NCBI RefSeq assembly: GCF_000300515.1
Contig: NZ_AMSI01000001.1
Coordinates: 434,001 to 498,000 of the forward strand
Length of the DNA: 64,000 nt
Source: Nitratireductor indicus C115
GTDB taxonomy: Bacteria > Pseudomonadota > Alphaproteobacteria > Rhizobiales > Rhizobiaceae
Direction: 5' to 3'
The notes below the pieces were generated by a model. The model saw only the letters and a list, made by a program, of their open reading frames with translations, had not been told where the DNA came from and made no database searches. The translations under genes were made by a program, and so were the position numbers. Each line of letters begins with the position of its first letter. Position 1 is the first letter of the stretch. Below, one piece after another: positions 51,804-60,000 of this stretch.

Positions 51804-52793
51804 ATGGCACATATTTCTCTCAGAAAGCTGATATTCGCGGGAGCCGCGCTGTTGGTCGCCAGCACCGTAGCCGGCGCGGAAACCGTGACGCTGCGCCTCG
51901 GCAACATCACCGATCCGCAGCATTCCGAAACGAAGGCTCAGGAATATTTCGCCAAGCTCGTCGAGGAGAAGACGAATGGCGAGGTCAAGATTCGCATCTT
52001 CTCCGGCGGGCAGTTAGGCGATGCCCCCAGCCAGTTGGAGGCGATCCGTCTGGGCGCACAGGACATGTATGCCGGCGGGACTGGTAATTTCGGCAAATAT
52101 GTCAGCGATTGGAACATCACCACGGTGGGTTTCGTGTTCCGGGACACGGATCACTTCATGAAGGTGCTCGACAGCGAGCCCTACAAGAAGATGGAGCAGG
52201 ACCTGCTCGACAAGGCGGGCTTCAGGATGGTGTTGCGCAATGGTGCCCGTCCCGGCAAGCCAGTCATCTCCACCAAACCGATCATGAGCCCCGATGACTT
52301 CAAGGGCCTCAAGGTGCGCGTTCCGCCATGGGAAGGCTTTGTGAAAACCTTCGAGGCGATGGGTGCGAAGACTGTAAGCCTCCCCTGGGGCGAGACCTAT
52401 CTCGCACTCAAGCAAGGCGTGGCCGAAGTGGCCTGCGCGACAGTTTCGGGCTTCTACGGCCAGTCGCTTCAGGAGGTGGCGCCCTACCTGACATTGGTCG
52501 ATTTCTTCAGCGACAGCTTCACCATCGTGATCGGCGACAGGAAGTTCCAGGGACTGTCACCGGAACATCAGCAGGCACTGCTCGATGCGGGCACTGAGGC
52601 CGGTGAATATTACACGAAACTCGCCGTCGAGGATCAGAAGGAAATCATTGAAAAGATGATCGACGATGGCGCTGTGGTCATTCGCGTGAATCCCGAGCCG
52701 TTCATCGAAAAAATGGGTCCTGTGGTTGCTGACATGGAAACCAAGGTCTGGTCGACCGCAGGCTTGTTCGACGCGATCCAGGCGATCAAGTGA
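51804..52793 (+). CDS. TRAP transporter substrate-binding protein (DctP)
   Basis: 329 aa with a Sec signal peptide (KLIFAGAALLVASTVAGA-ET). The conserved ligand arginine is Arg172 in GLKVRVPPWEGF, which in this family binds the carboxylate of the substrate. Start 51804 is set by AAGGAG 6 bases upstream; the open frame extends back into the lysR region but is not coding. A strong stem-loop follows, then MmgE/PrpD and the DctQM genes. Confidence 0.93.
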   Translation: MAHISLRKLIFAGAALLVASTVAGAETVTLRLGNITDPQHSETKAQEYFAKLVEEKTNGEVKIRIFSGGQLGDAPSQLEAIRLGAQDMYAGGTGNFGKYVSDWNITTVGFVFRDTDHFMKVLDSEPYKKMEQDLLDKAGFRMVLRNGARPGKPVISTKPIMSPDDFKGLKVRVPPWEGFVKTFEAMGAKTVSLPWGETYLALKQGVAEVACATVSGFYGQSLQEVAPYLTLVDFFSDSFTIVIGDRKFQGLSPEHQQALLDAGTEAGEYYTKLAVEDQKEIIEKMIDDGAVVIRVNPEPFIEKMGPVVADMETKVWSTAGLFDAIQAIK

Positions 52794-52801
52794 TCCTGTG
52801 T

Positions 52802-52829
52802 GGCACGGAGAGGTTCACCTCTTCGTGCC
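52802..52829 (+). terminator. Stem-loop after dctP
   Basis: GGCACGGAGAGG-TTCA-CCTCTTCGTGCC forms a 12-bp stem with one G-U pair, 8 bases after the dctP stop. No U-run follows. It probably protects the dctP message, giving more binding protein than permease. Confidence 0.55.
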
Positions 52830-52912
52830 GCATTCCACTCCTTTAAAAACTGAGCGTCGACTTCGATCCGCGAGATCGGGTTGTACGGTCATGTCGTCCA
52901 GGGAAAACCCGC

Positions 52913-54280
52913 ATGCTGAAAACCACGATTCCCCCGATCACAAAAGTTCTTGCCGAATTCGTTGCTTCTCAATCCTGGGACACCTTGCCGGAAGATGCGC
53001 GCGAATGTTCCAAGCAGGCGATCGCCGATTGCATCGGCGGGGCCATCGCGGGGGCCACGGAGCCTCCCAGCAAGGTAGTGATGGAACTTGCGCGCTTTGA
53101 ACCGGGCAATGTGGCCATTTGGGGTAGTGACATCATGACCACGGAGCGCATGGCCGCGCTGGCCAACGGCACCCTGGCGCACGCACATGATATCGACGAT
53201 ACAAACGAGTCCATGCGAGGGCATCCATCCGCCCCTGTAGTGCCGGCAATCTTCTCCATGGTTCCGGCGGTCAAGGCAGGAGGCAAGGCGTTGATCGCCG
53301 CCTATGCGGTCGGAGTCGAGATCGAGGCAAAGCTCGGTCGTGCGATGAACATGGAACATTACGAGCGCGGTTGGCACACGACCTCCACGCTCGGCACGCT
53401 GGGAGCTGCTGCGGCGGCGGCGAACCTTATGGGCTTGGACAGCGAGGCTTGTGCGCGCACGCTTGCGATCGCGGGCACGATGGCCTGCGGGGTTCGCGCC
53501 AATTTCGGCACCATGACGAAGCCGCTGCATTCGGGACTGGCTTCTGAGCATGGTGTCACGGCAGCGCGGCTAGCGGCGGCCGGGTTGAGCGCAAATCCCA
53601 ATGCGCTGGAGGCGAAAGAAGGGTTCATCGACCTGTTCTGCGGCTTCGATCACGTGGCCGCCAGCTTGGCCGTATCGGACCTCGGCGCGCCTTTCGACGT
53701 GGTGAATCCGGGCATCCTCTTCAAGATCTACCCGACATGCTCCCTGACGCATCACGTGCTCGATGTTCTGCTGGAAGGGCTCGCGAGCGGCGCCATCCGG
53801 CCCGGTCAAATCAAGCAGCTGAATTGCGGTATTGGATATCGCTGCGAGAACACGCTTCCCTACCATCGCCCGACGACGGGGCTGGAAGGTAAGTTCAGCA
53901 TGGAATATTGCGTTGCCGCCGCGCTGCACTACGGGAAGGTGACCTTCGCCGAATTCTCGGACGAAGCCGTGAACGCTCCGGCCATTCAGGCCCTGTATCC
54001 GAAGTTGAACGTGTATATTCATCCTGAGCTTCGCGAACGGGATTCGGTCTTCAACGATTTTGCCGATATCGAGGTCATCCATGAAGATGGCGAGGTGTAC
54101 AGCAAGCGTCTCTACAAGCCGAAGGGGCACCCGACCAATCCTCTTTCCTGGGAGGAGCTGGCCGCGAAATTCGTCGATTGCGCGGAGCCGGTCGTCGGGG
54201 CGGAAAAAACGAAGCAAGCATGGAATGGTCTGCGTCATCTGGAAACGCTGACGGGCTCCGAAATCGTTTCCTTGTTATGA
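52913..54280 (+). CDS. MmgE/PrpD family protein
   Basis: 455 aa, same fold as the protein at 17927 but clearly divergent. Landmarks are GTLAHAHDIDDTNESMRGHPSAPVVPAI, the long Ala-rich helices and FKIYPTCSLTHHVLDVL. The family performs dehydration, decarboxylation or epimerisation of di- and tricarboxylates. Set inside a TRAP transporter operon with a CoA ligase and an enoyl-CoA hydratase, it likely acts on an imported carboxylate before or after activation. The exact reaction is not evident. Confidence 0.87.
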   Translation: MLKTTIPPITKVLAEFVASQSWDTLPEDARECSKQAIADCIGGAIAGATEPPSKVVMELARFEPGNVAIWGSDIMTTERMAALANGTLAHAHDIDDTNESMRGHPSAPVVPAIFSMVPAVKAGGKALIAAYAVGVEIEAKLGRAMNMEHYERGWHTTSTLGTLGAAAAAANLMGLDSEACARTLAIAGTMACGVRANFGTMTKPLHSGLASEHGVTAARLAAAGLSANPNALEAKEGFIDLFCGFDHVAASLAVSDLGAPFDVVNPGILFKIYPTCSLTHHVLDVLLEGLASGAIRPGQIKQLNCGIGYRCENTLPYHRPTTGLEGKFSMEYCVAAALHYGKVTFAEFSDEAVNAPAIQALYPKLNVYIHPELRERDSVFNDFADIEVIHEDGEVYSKRLYKPKGHPTNPLSWEELAAKFVDCAEPVVGAEKTKQAWNGLRHLETLTGSEIVSLL

Positions 54281-54306
54281 TTTTTCGGAAATGGAGAGTT
54301 CCGAAA

Positions 54307-54774
54307 ATGAGTTTTATCGACAAATGGCTGAAACATCTGGAAGAGGGAGCGGCGACCATCCTGATCGCGCTCCTCACCCTGACCATCGCCGCACAGATCT
54401 TCTTTCGCTATTTCCTGAACTCACCCTTGAGTTGGAGTGAGGAGCTATCGCAGTTTCTGCTGATCTGCCTCTGTTTCGTTGCGGCAACGGCTGTTCTCAA
54501 ACGTGGTGAGCACTACTCCATCGATACGTTCATAAGCATGCTGCCAGTGGAGGTGCGGCGTTTTGCCGAAGCCGCGGCGCTGCTTGTTGAACTGTTGTTG
54601 CTGGTGGCGCTTGCCTACTATTCGTTCCGCATCGGGGCACTTTATGTCGGCACATACTCGTTGATCCTGAAGATACCCGAAGAAGTGAAAGCTTATCTGA
54701 TGAGCTACTGCTTCTTCTCCATGGCCCTCCACGTGGTGGTCCGGATATCTAAAACCTTCAAGCCGGGGGCGTGA
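54307..54774 (+). CDS. TRAP transporter small permease (DctQ)
   Basis: 155 aa with four membrane helices. It has FFRYFLNSPLSWSEELSQFLLICLCFVAAT and a GEHYSIDTF segment, the DctQ hallmark pattern. GGAGAG precedes ATG 54307; a longer frame from 54178 overlaps the MmgE/PrpD gene and is unlikely. Confidence 0.9.
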   Translation: MSFIDKWLKHLEEGAATILIALLTLTIAAQIFFRYFLNSPLSWSEELSQFLLICLCFVAATAVLKRGEHYSIDTFISMLPVEVRRFAEAAALLVELLLLVALAYYSFRIGALYVGTYSLILKIPEEVKAYLMSYCFFSMALHVVVRISKTFKPGA

Positions 54775-54777
54775 ACC

Positions 54778-56067
54778 ATGGAGGGCATAGTCTTCGGTGT
54801 TATCCTGGTCGTACTTTTCGCGGCGAATGTGCCAGTTGCTTTGACGCTTCTTGCCGCAACGGTGGGGTTCATTCTGACGGGCAGCGATTTTCCGCTGGAG
54901 ATCGTGACACAGCGCATGTGGGGCGGAGTACAGTCCGTGGTTCTGTCGGCCATTCCCATGTACATCCTCGCTGCGATCCTGATGAACAATATGGGTGTGA
55001 CGGAACGCATATTCCGTTTCGCCTGCGCGTTGGTGGGGCATCTGCGAGGAGGGCTCTACTACGTCAACATTCTGGCGAGCGTCATATTCTCCGGTATGTC
55101 GGGGTCCAACACAGCAGATGTCGCTGGTTTGGGTCGTATCGAGATTCGCGCAATGATCGATGCTGGATATGATCGTGCATACAGCGCGGCTATTACGGCT
55201 GCATCTTCCATCATCGGACCCATCATTCCGCCGAGCATCATTCTGGTGGTCTATGCCCAGCTTGCGAATGTCTCTACCGGCAAGCTGTTTCTCGCCGGCG
55301 TCCTGCCTGGCTGCCTGATGGCGTTCTGCCTGTCACTGATCGTTTTCACGGCGGTGCGTGCAAAGCCCGTACTGGCGGGCAATCCCCTTCCACGTGCGAG
55401 CCTGAGGGAATTCCTCATGAGTGCGCGCGACGGGTTCTTTGCTCTGCTTTCTCCCGCCATCATCGTCGGGGGCATGACGCTCGGCATCGTCACGCCTTCC
55501 GAGGCGGGGGTGCTTGCGGTTCTCTATTCGATGCTGCTCGGTCTGATCTATGGCAGCCTTTCCCTGGAAGTGGTCATCCGTTCGCTGCGTGAGGCGGCCT
55601 TCTTCACCGGCGCGATCATGTTCGTCATAGCGGCATCCGGTGCATTCGGATGGGCCGTGAATATCATGGAGGTTCCCGAGACAATCGGCACGGCGATCCA
55701 GGCCGTGACCGCAAGCAAGTGGATTGCCCTCATCCTCATCAACATTGGTCTGCTGATGTTGGGAGCGCTGGAGGCCGGGTCCGCTGCGCTGATCATCGTC
55801 GCACCGGTGCTGATCTATCTCGGACGGCTTTACGGGATCGATCCGGTGCAGCTCGGCATCATCGCGGCCGTCAATCTGACGATGGGCTCAATGACACCTC
55901 CGGTGGCACTCTCCCTGTTCATTTCGGCGCAGATCGCCGAGGTGCCCATGAAGCGCGCCGTGCTGGCGGCGATCCCCTTCTTTCTGGCGCTGATCGCTTC
56001 GTTGCTGATCATAACCTATGTGCCGGAGTTTTCTCTCCTGCTGCCGAACCTGTTGATGGGAACGTGA
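54778..56067 (+). CDS. TRAP transporter large permease (DctM)
   Basis: 429 aa with about 12 membrane helices. Signatures are AIPMYILAAILMNN, FSGMSGSNTADVAGLG, IIPPSIILVVYAQLANVSTG and TPSEAGVLAVLYS. It starts 3 bases after dctQ and is followed 1 base later by the hydratase gene. Confidence 0.93.
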   Translation: MEGIVFGVILVVLFAANVPVALTLLAATVGFILTGSDFPLEIVTQRMWGGVQSVVLSAIPMYILAAILMNNMGVTERIFRFACALVGHLRGGLYYVNILASVIFSGMSGSNTADVAGLGRIEIRAMIDAGYDRAYSAAITAASSIIGPIIPPSIILVVYAQLANVSTGKLFLAGVLPGCLMAFCLSLIVFTAVRAKPVLAGNPLPRASLREFLMSARDGFFALLSPAIIVGGMTLGIVTPSEAGVLAVLYSMLLGLIYGSLSLEVVIRSLREAAFFTGAIMFVIAASGAFGWAVNIMEVPETIGTAIQAVTASKWIALILINIGLLMLGALEAGSAALIIVAPVLIYLGRLYGIDPVQLGIIAAVNLTMGSMTPPVALSLFISAQIAEVPMKRAVLAAIPFFLALIASLLIITYVPEFSLLLPNLLMGT

Positions 56068-56068
56068 A

Positions 56069-56830
56069 ATGCTGGAACTGGAAAAACATGGCAGACTTCT
56101 GGTGCTGCGTCTCAACAACCCGGCCAAGCTCAATGCCTGGAGCGGCGCTGTGCGGGAGGACATTCGCAAGGCTCTCGCATCGGCGGACAAGGATCCGCAG
56201 ATTGTCGCGGCCGTCATCACCGGAACGGGCGAACGCTCGTTCTGCGCAGGCGCGGACCTTTCCGACCCGACCATGAGCATACCGTCCGCCGCCGCGGGGC
56301 GTATGACGGCGTTCCAGGACTTCTATGTCGGCATCCAGTCTTTCAGGAAACCGCTGGTCGCGGCTCTGAACGGCTTTGCGCTGGGTTCGGCGTTCCAGGC
56401 GGTCTTGCTGATGGATTATCGTGTTGCCCATGCGGGCGTTCGCTTCGGGTTGCCGGAGATCAATTCCGGCATGCCCTGCATAACGGGCTCGGCTATCCTT
56501 TCCTGGTCCGTCGGTCCCATGCTCGCCCGCTCCATTGCTGTGAGTGGGCGGTTCATGGAGGCGCAGGAGGCGTCGAGTTTGGGGATGCTGGAAGAAATCG
56601 TTCCTGCGGAAGCAGTGGAGGAGCGATCCTTGCAAGTTGCCGACGAACTCGCGGCGAAATCTCCCGAAGCTTTCGCCGAAACGAAGCTGTGGCTTCGCGA
56701 TCTCACGCTACCTGCGCTCGAGGCCGCCTTTGCCCGCGCGGCGGAGGTGAGAGCGAAGGAAGAAATAACCCGGTCAGTTAAGTCCGGCATTTCGGGCTTT
56801 TTCGCCGGACACAATGCCAGGAATGCGTAG
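56069..56830 (+). CDS. Enoyl-CoA hydratase/isomerase family protein
   Basis: Crotonase-fold protein of 253 aa. The oxyanion-hole loops are SFCAGADLSD and LNGFALGSAFQAV, and the active-site acid region is GLPEINSGMPCITGSA. Possible reactions include hydration, isomerisation or C-C bond cleavage of an acyl-CoA. It works on the product of the CoA ligase encoded next to it. Confidence 0.87.
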   Translation: MLELEKHGRLLVLRLNNPAKLNAWSGAVREDIRKALASADKDPQIVAAVITGTGERSFCAGADLSDPTMSIPSAAAGRMTAFQDFYVGIQSFRKPLVAALNGFALGSAFQAVLLMDYRVAHAGVRFGLPEINSGMPCITGSAILSWSVGPMLARSIAVSGRFMEAQEASSLGMLEEIVPAEAVEERSLQVADELAAKSPEAFAETKLWLRDLTLPALEAAFARAAEVRAKEEITRSVKSGISGFFAGHNARNA

Positions 56831-56891
56831 AGCGTTCTCCACTCCGAACAAGTGAGTGAACTGGCGTCCAAGAAAATTCTGGAGAATGACC

Positions 56892-58478
56892 ATGAGCGGC
56901 AGGAACTCAGCCGACTTCAACATGCGTGCGCATTGGCCGGCGCCGGGAGAAGGTACCTTTCGGACAATCCTTGAACAGCGGGCGAACACCGACCCGGATC
57001 ACCCGTTCTGCGTCTGGGAAGGGGGGCAGTTGACGGTGCGGGAGCTTCATGAGCGCTCGACGAAATTAGCGAACGCCCTGCTCGACCTGGGCATCGGCAA
57101 GGGTGACGTCGTCGCTCTCATGCTCGATCAGCATGCCGAGCACATCATCGCGCTTTATGCCTGTGCCCAGATCGGTGTCGCGCGGACCTCCGTCAATGTG
57201 AATGCCAAGGGCGACTACCTATCGCTTCTGCTGGCCGATGCCCGGCCCCGCGTTCTCATCGCGGAGACCACCTACCGGCCCTTGCTGGATCAGGCCCTTG
57301 GCGAGACGGAAATCGCGCATGTGATCTGGAACGACGACAGCGGAACGGGTCAACTCGACAGGCTCATCGAAGGGGGCGCAACCACACCGCCCGCACTGTC
57401 GGCCGGGCCTGATGATCCGCTGGTCATAAATTATACGTCGGGAACGACGGGAGCGCCGAAGAAGTTTTCACGTTCAGACCGCGTCGTGCAGATCGGTTCG
57501 ATCGGGTGCCTGCTGATCGGGGAGATGGAGCCGGGCGACGTCCTGTTGTTCTGGGAGCCCTTGTATCATGGAGCGGGGCATCAGACCGTCTTTGCCGCGA
57601 TCATGGAGAAGCTTACGCTCGCCATGGTTCCCCGCTTCAGCGCCTCGCGCTTCTGGGATCAGGCCCGCCGTTTCAACGCCACCAAGATCCATTACATTGG
57701 AGGCATTCTGCCGATCCTGCTGAAGCAGCCGGCCCGTGACAACGATCGCGATCATGCGGTGAAGGTTGCCTGGGGGGCGGGGTGTCCGGAGGACATTGGA
57801 GAAGAGTTCGAACGACGCTTCGGGGTGACCGTCAATGAAGGTTACGGTTTGAGCGAGGTGGCGAACTATGTCTCGATCAATGTCGGGGGACCGCGCGGTT
57901 CCATCGGAAAACCCCTTCCGTGGTTCTCGGTGAGGATTATCGATGACGGGGAACAGGATGTTCCACAGGGAGAAACGGGCGAGATCGTCGTGAAGGGCAA
58001 GAGCGAGGGGCATACGTCCGTTTCGCTCAACAAGGTTCAGACCAGAACGCAGGCCGGTTGGATCAAGACGGGCGACCTCGGCCGGTTCGACGAGAACGGA
58101 TATCTGTTTTTCACGGGACGTAAGAGCGACAGCCTACGGCGCCGGGGAGAGAATGTTTCGGCTTGGGAAGTCGAGCGGATCGTGGCCCGCCACCCGTCGG
58201 TGGAAGAATGCGCCTTGGTCGGTGTCGACAGCGGTCTTGGGGCTGGCGATGATGACTTGAAGCTCTTTGTGAAGTTAAAGCCGCAGGAGATGCTTGAACC
58301 GTTGGATCTCATCCAGTGGTGCGAGGACAAGATGCCTTATTTCCAGATCCCCCGTTACGTCGACTTTACGCAGGAGTTTCCGAAGACACCGAGCCAGCGT
58401 ATTCGCAAGGCAGAGCTATCGCGATCAATCGATGATTGCTGGGATATTCAAAACAGCGGCTACATTCTGAAGCGATAG
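56892..58478 (+). CDS. AMP-dependent acyl-CoA ligase
   Basis: About 528 aa of the ANL superfamily, closest in appearance to crotonobetaine/carnitine-CoA ligases. Core motifs are INYTSGTTGAPKK (P-loop), VNEGYGLSE, KTGDLGRFDENGYLFFTGR and SLRRRGENVSAWEVE. The A10 motif reads FPKTPSQRIRKAEL, so Arg stands where the adenylation lysine (GK) is usual. GGAG 7 bases before fixes ATG 56892. It should activate the imported acid for the hydratase. Last gene of the module; the decayed arsR copy follows directly. Confidence 0.88.
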   Translation: MSGRNSADFNMRAHWPAPGEGTFRTILEQRANTDPDHPFCVWEGGQLTVRELHERSTKLANALLDLGIGKGDVVALMLDQHAEHIIALYACAQIGVARTSVNVNAKGDYLSLLLADARPRVLIAETTYRPLLDQALGETEIAHVIWNDDSGTGQLDRLIEGGATTPPALSAGPDDPLVINYTSGTTGAPKKFSRSDRVVQIGSIGCLLIGEMEPGDVLLFWEPLYHGAGHQTVFAAIMEKLTLAMVPRFSASRFWDQARRFNATKIHYIGGILPILLKQPARDNDRDHAVKVAWGAGCPEDIGEEFERRFGVTVNEGYGLSEVANYVSINVGGPRGSIGKPLPWFSVRIIDDGEQDVPQGETGEIVVKGKSEGHTSVSLNKVQTRTQAGWIKTGDLGRFDENGYLFFTGRKSDSLRRRGENVSAWEVERIVARHPSVEECALVGVDSGLGAGDDDLKLFVKLKPQEMLEPLDLIQWCEDKMPYFQIPRYVDFTQEFPKTPSQRIRKAELSRSIDDCWDIQNSGYILKR

Positions 58479-58486
58479 CCTTGGAC

Positions 58487-58917
58487 GAGTACTGGGCAGT
58501 TGCCGCTGCGTCCAAAAGCCGTCTTGGGATGCACTGCGTTCGATATACCGGTGAGCAAGGCCTGTCTGAGCGCGTCATTTTCGCGTGTTTCTCGAGGTGG
58601 GTGTCGTCCGTCAATGCGATCATTGCAACGGACGCTCCAGCCAGCTTCGCCTTGCCGATCTGCGGCAGCGATTTCCGGGACTGGTCGAGATGCTTTTGGC
58701 TGAATAAGCCGAAATCGGCGATGTGGGATGCTTGAGGGCACATAGCCCGTTACGCCGCCGTCACGGTGTAGATCATGTCGTTCTATAGCGGCTGGCAAGC
58801 GCATCACCACCCCGCGCTGCCTGATCGGCATCTTTCCTCGGTGATTTCGGTCGTTGTGAATGGGGCGGATTTCGGCGGAGAGCCGTAAAGGCATGTGGGA
58901 ATTTTGTTTGGATGGAG
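58487..58917 (+). pseudogene. Decayed copy of arsR and its downstream flank
   Basis: Bases 58497-58720 align with the middle and end of the arsR gene at 50212-50550. Shared blocks include GCGTT(C/T)GATATACC, CATTTTCGCGTG, CTTCGCCTTGCCGATCTGC and GATGCTTTTGGCTGAA. Frameshifts and a missing 5' third destroy the reading frame. Bases 58829-58917 match 50577-50666 downstream of arsR (GGTGATTTCG, GGAATTTTGTTTGGAT). The copies bracket the TRAP/MmgE/ligase module. No functional gene lies in 58479-59019. Confidence 0.8.
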
Positions 58918-58980
58918 CCTGGTGGCGGTAAAGGCCGTCAGGCTGCCGAACGGTTGTCGTGAATGGCGATCAAAACCCGC

Positions 58981-59009
58981 TTGACGCCCGGCCTCCGGTC
59001 GCGGATTAA
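58981..59009 (+). promoter_or_regulatory. Putative tRNA-Gly promoter
   Basis: TTGACG (58981-58986) and GATTAA (59004-59009) are 17 bases apart and end 11 bases before the tRNA. The -35 core CGCTTGACG is shared with the copy at 38157-38165. Confidence 0.45.
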
Positions 59010-59019
59010 TGCGCGCTGC

Positions 59020-59093
59020 GCGGGTATGATGTAATGGTAGCCTGTCAGCTTCCCAAGCTGAACGCGCGGGTTCGATTCCCGCTACCCGCTCCA
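59020..59093 (+). tRNA. tRNA-Gly (anticodon CCC)
   Basis: Acceptor stem GCGGGTA pairs with TACCCGC, anticodon arm TCAGC-TTCCCAA-GCTGA gives anticodon CCC (59052-59054), and the T arm is GCGGG-TTCGATT-CCCGC. The 3' CCA is encoded (59091-59093). It reads GGG codons. Confidence 0.97.
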
Positions 59094-59240
59094 TCTTGCC
59101 GGGCAGGTTCCAAGTCCCTCTCATTTTCCCGAGCTTTGCACGCAGCCACGCAGGAGAAAAGCCCTTCTCCAGCCCTGAAAAGAGCGTTGTGAAATGATCG
59201 TCAGGAAGCGCGCCGGAACGTCTTGGATGGGGTGTCGACC

Positions 59241-59447
59241 TCAGTCGCCCATCTTGTTCAGAAACATTTCCTCAAGATAGAACTTCGATCCGATACCCTC
59301 GGCAGAGCGACCGCACATGTCGGCGGCGTCCTTGACCACCGACCGAACCTCGTCGTGCTTCAGGACGCCCTGTTCATCCAGGGCGCGTAGCAAGCTTGTC
59401 ACGAGCGTGGTCATTGCATTCAACTGGTCGCCGGAACTATATTTCAT
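59241..59447 (-). CDS. Small hypothetical protein
   Basis: 68 aa, soluble and largely helical (MKYSSGDQLNAMTTLVTSLLRALDEQGVL, VVKDAADMCGR). GGGAGG 7 bases before ATG 59447 makes it a believable gene; the longer frame to 59519 does not fit. No family recognised. It lies in the same direction as the next small gene. Confidence 0.6.
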   Translation of the reverse strand: MKYSSGDQLNAMTTLVTSLLRALDEQGVLKHDEVRSVVKDAADMCGRSAEGIGSKFYLEEMFLNKMGD

Positions 59448-59570
59448 AGTAATTCCTCCCAAGAATTGCAGTGTGATTGAAGCAAATCGTCCGACCGAAG
59501 TCGAGCGCTTACTTTTCACTTTAAATGACTTTTTCTCAGAAGAAGGCGTCCTATGGCGCGGCCGTCCCGA

Positions 59571-59765
59571 TCAGGATTGGCAGGAGTGCTTCTGTTCGGG
59601 GAATGCGATCACATTTGAAGCGGGTTTGCGAAATTCGGCATGCGTAACCGCATCCAGCAACATGTCTATGGCCTGGCGGGCCTGGTCGCTGGTTTCGTCG
59701 CTTCCGCGAAGATAGTCCTGAGCCCGTTGCAGATGAAGCCTTGCGGCGGAAAAATCACTCTTCAA
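59571..59765 (-). CDS. Small hypothetical protein, TTG start
   Basis: 64 aa with a helical N-terminal part (SAARLHLQRAQDYLRGSDETSDQARQAIDMLLDAV) and a basic tail. It begins at TTG with GGAGA 7 bases upstream. Similar short proteins are, as far as I recall, common in rhizobial relatives, without known function. Confidence 0.55.
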   Translation of the reverse strand: MKSDFSAARLHLQRAQDYLRGSDETSDQARQAIDMLLDAVTHAEFRKPASNVIAFPEQKHSCQS

Positions 59766-60000
59766 GATTGTCTCCAGTTTGCCGCCCGGTCCCTATGTGC
59801 CGGCTAACTGAAAACACGGGGCTAATCTCCACAGATCGATTTATCTCAAATTTGCACGAATTCTGCCTTGCAGAAGGAGGCCGCAGGGAAAAGGCGGTGT
59901 ATTCGCGCGGCTTCCGGGCGGGGAAAACGGCGTTGAAATCGTTGCGACCATATCCGTTTCAGGAGTTATCGTTTTGACGGTATGGGGAAAGGAGGGTGCC

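Noticed and set aside
59741-59977. 78-aa open frame on the plus strand
   Set aside because: No ribosome site or family likeness, and it overlaps the start region of the better supported minus-strand small gene.
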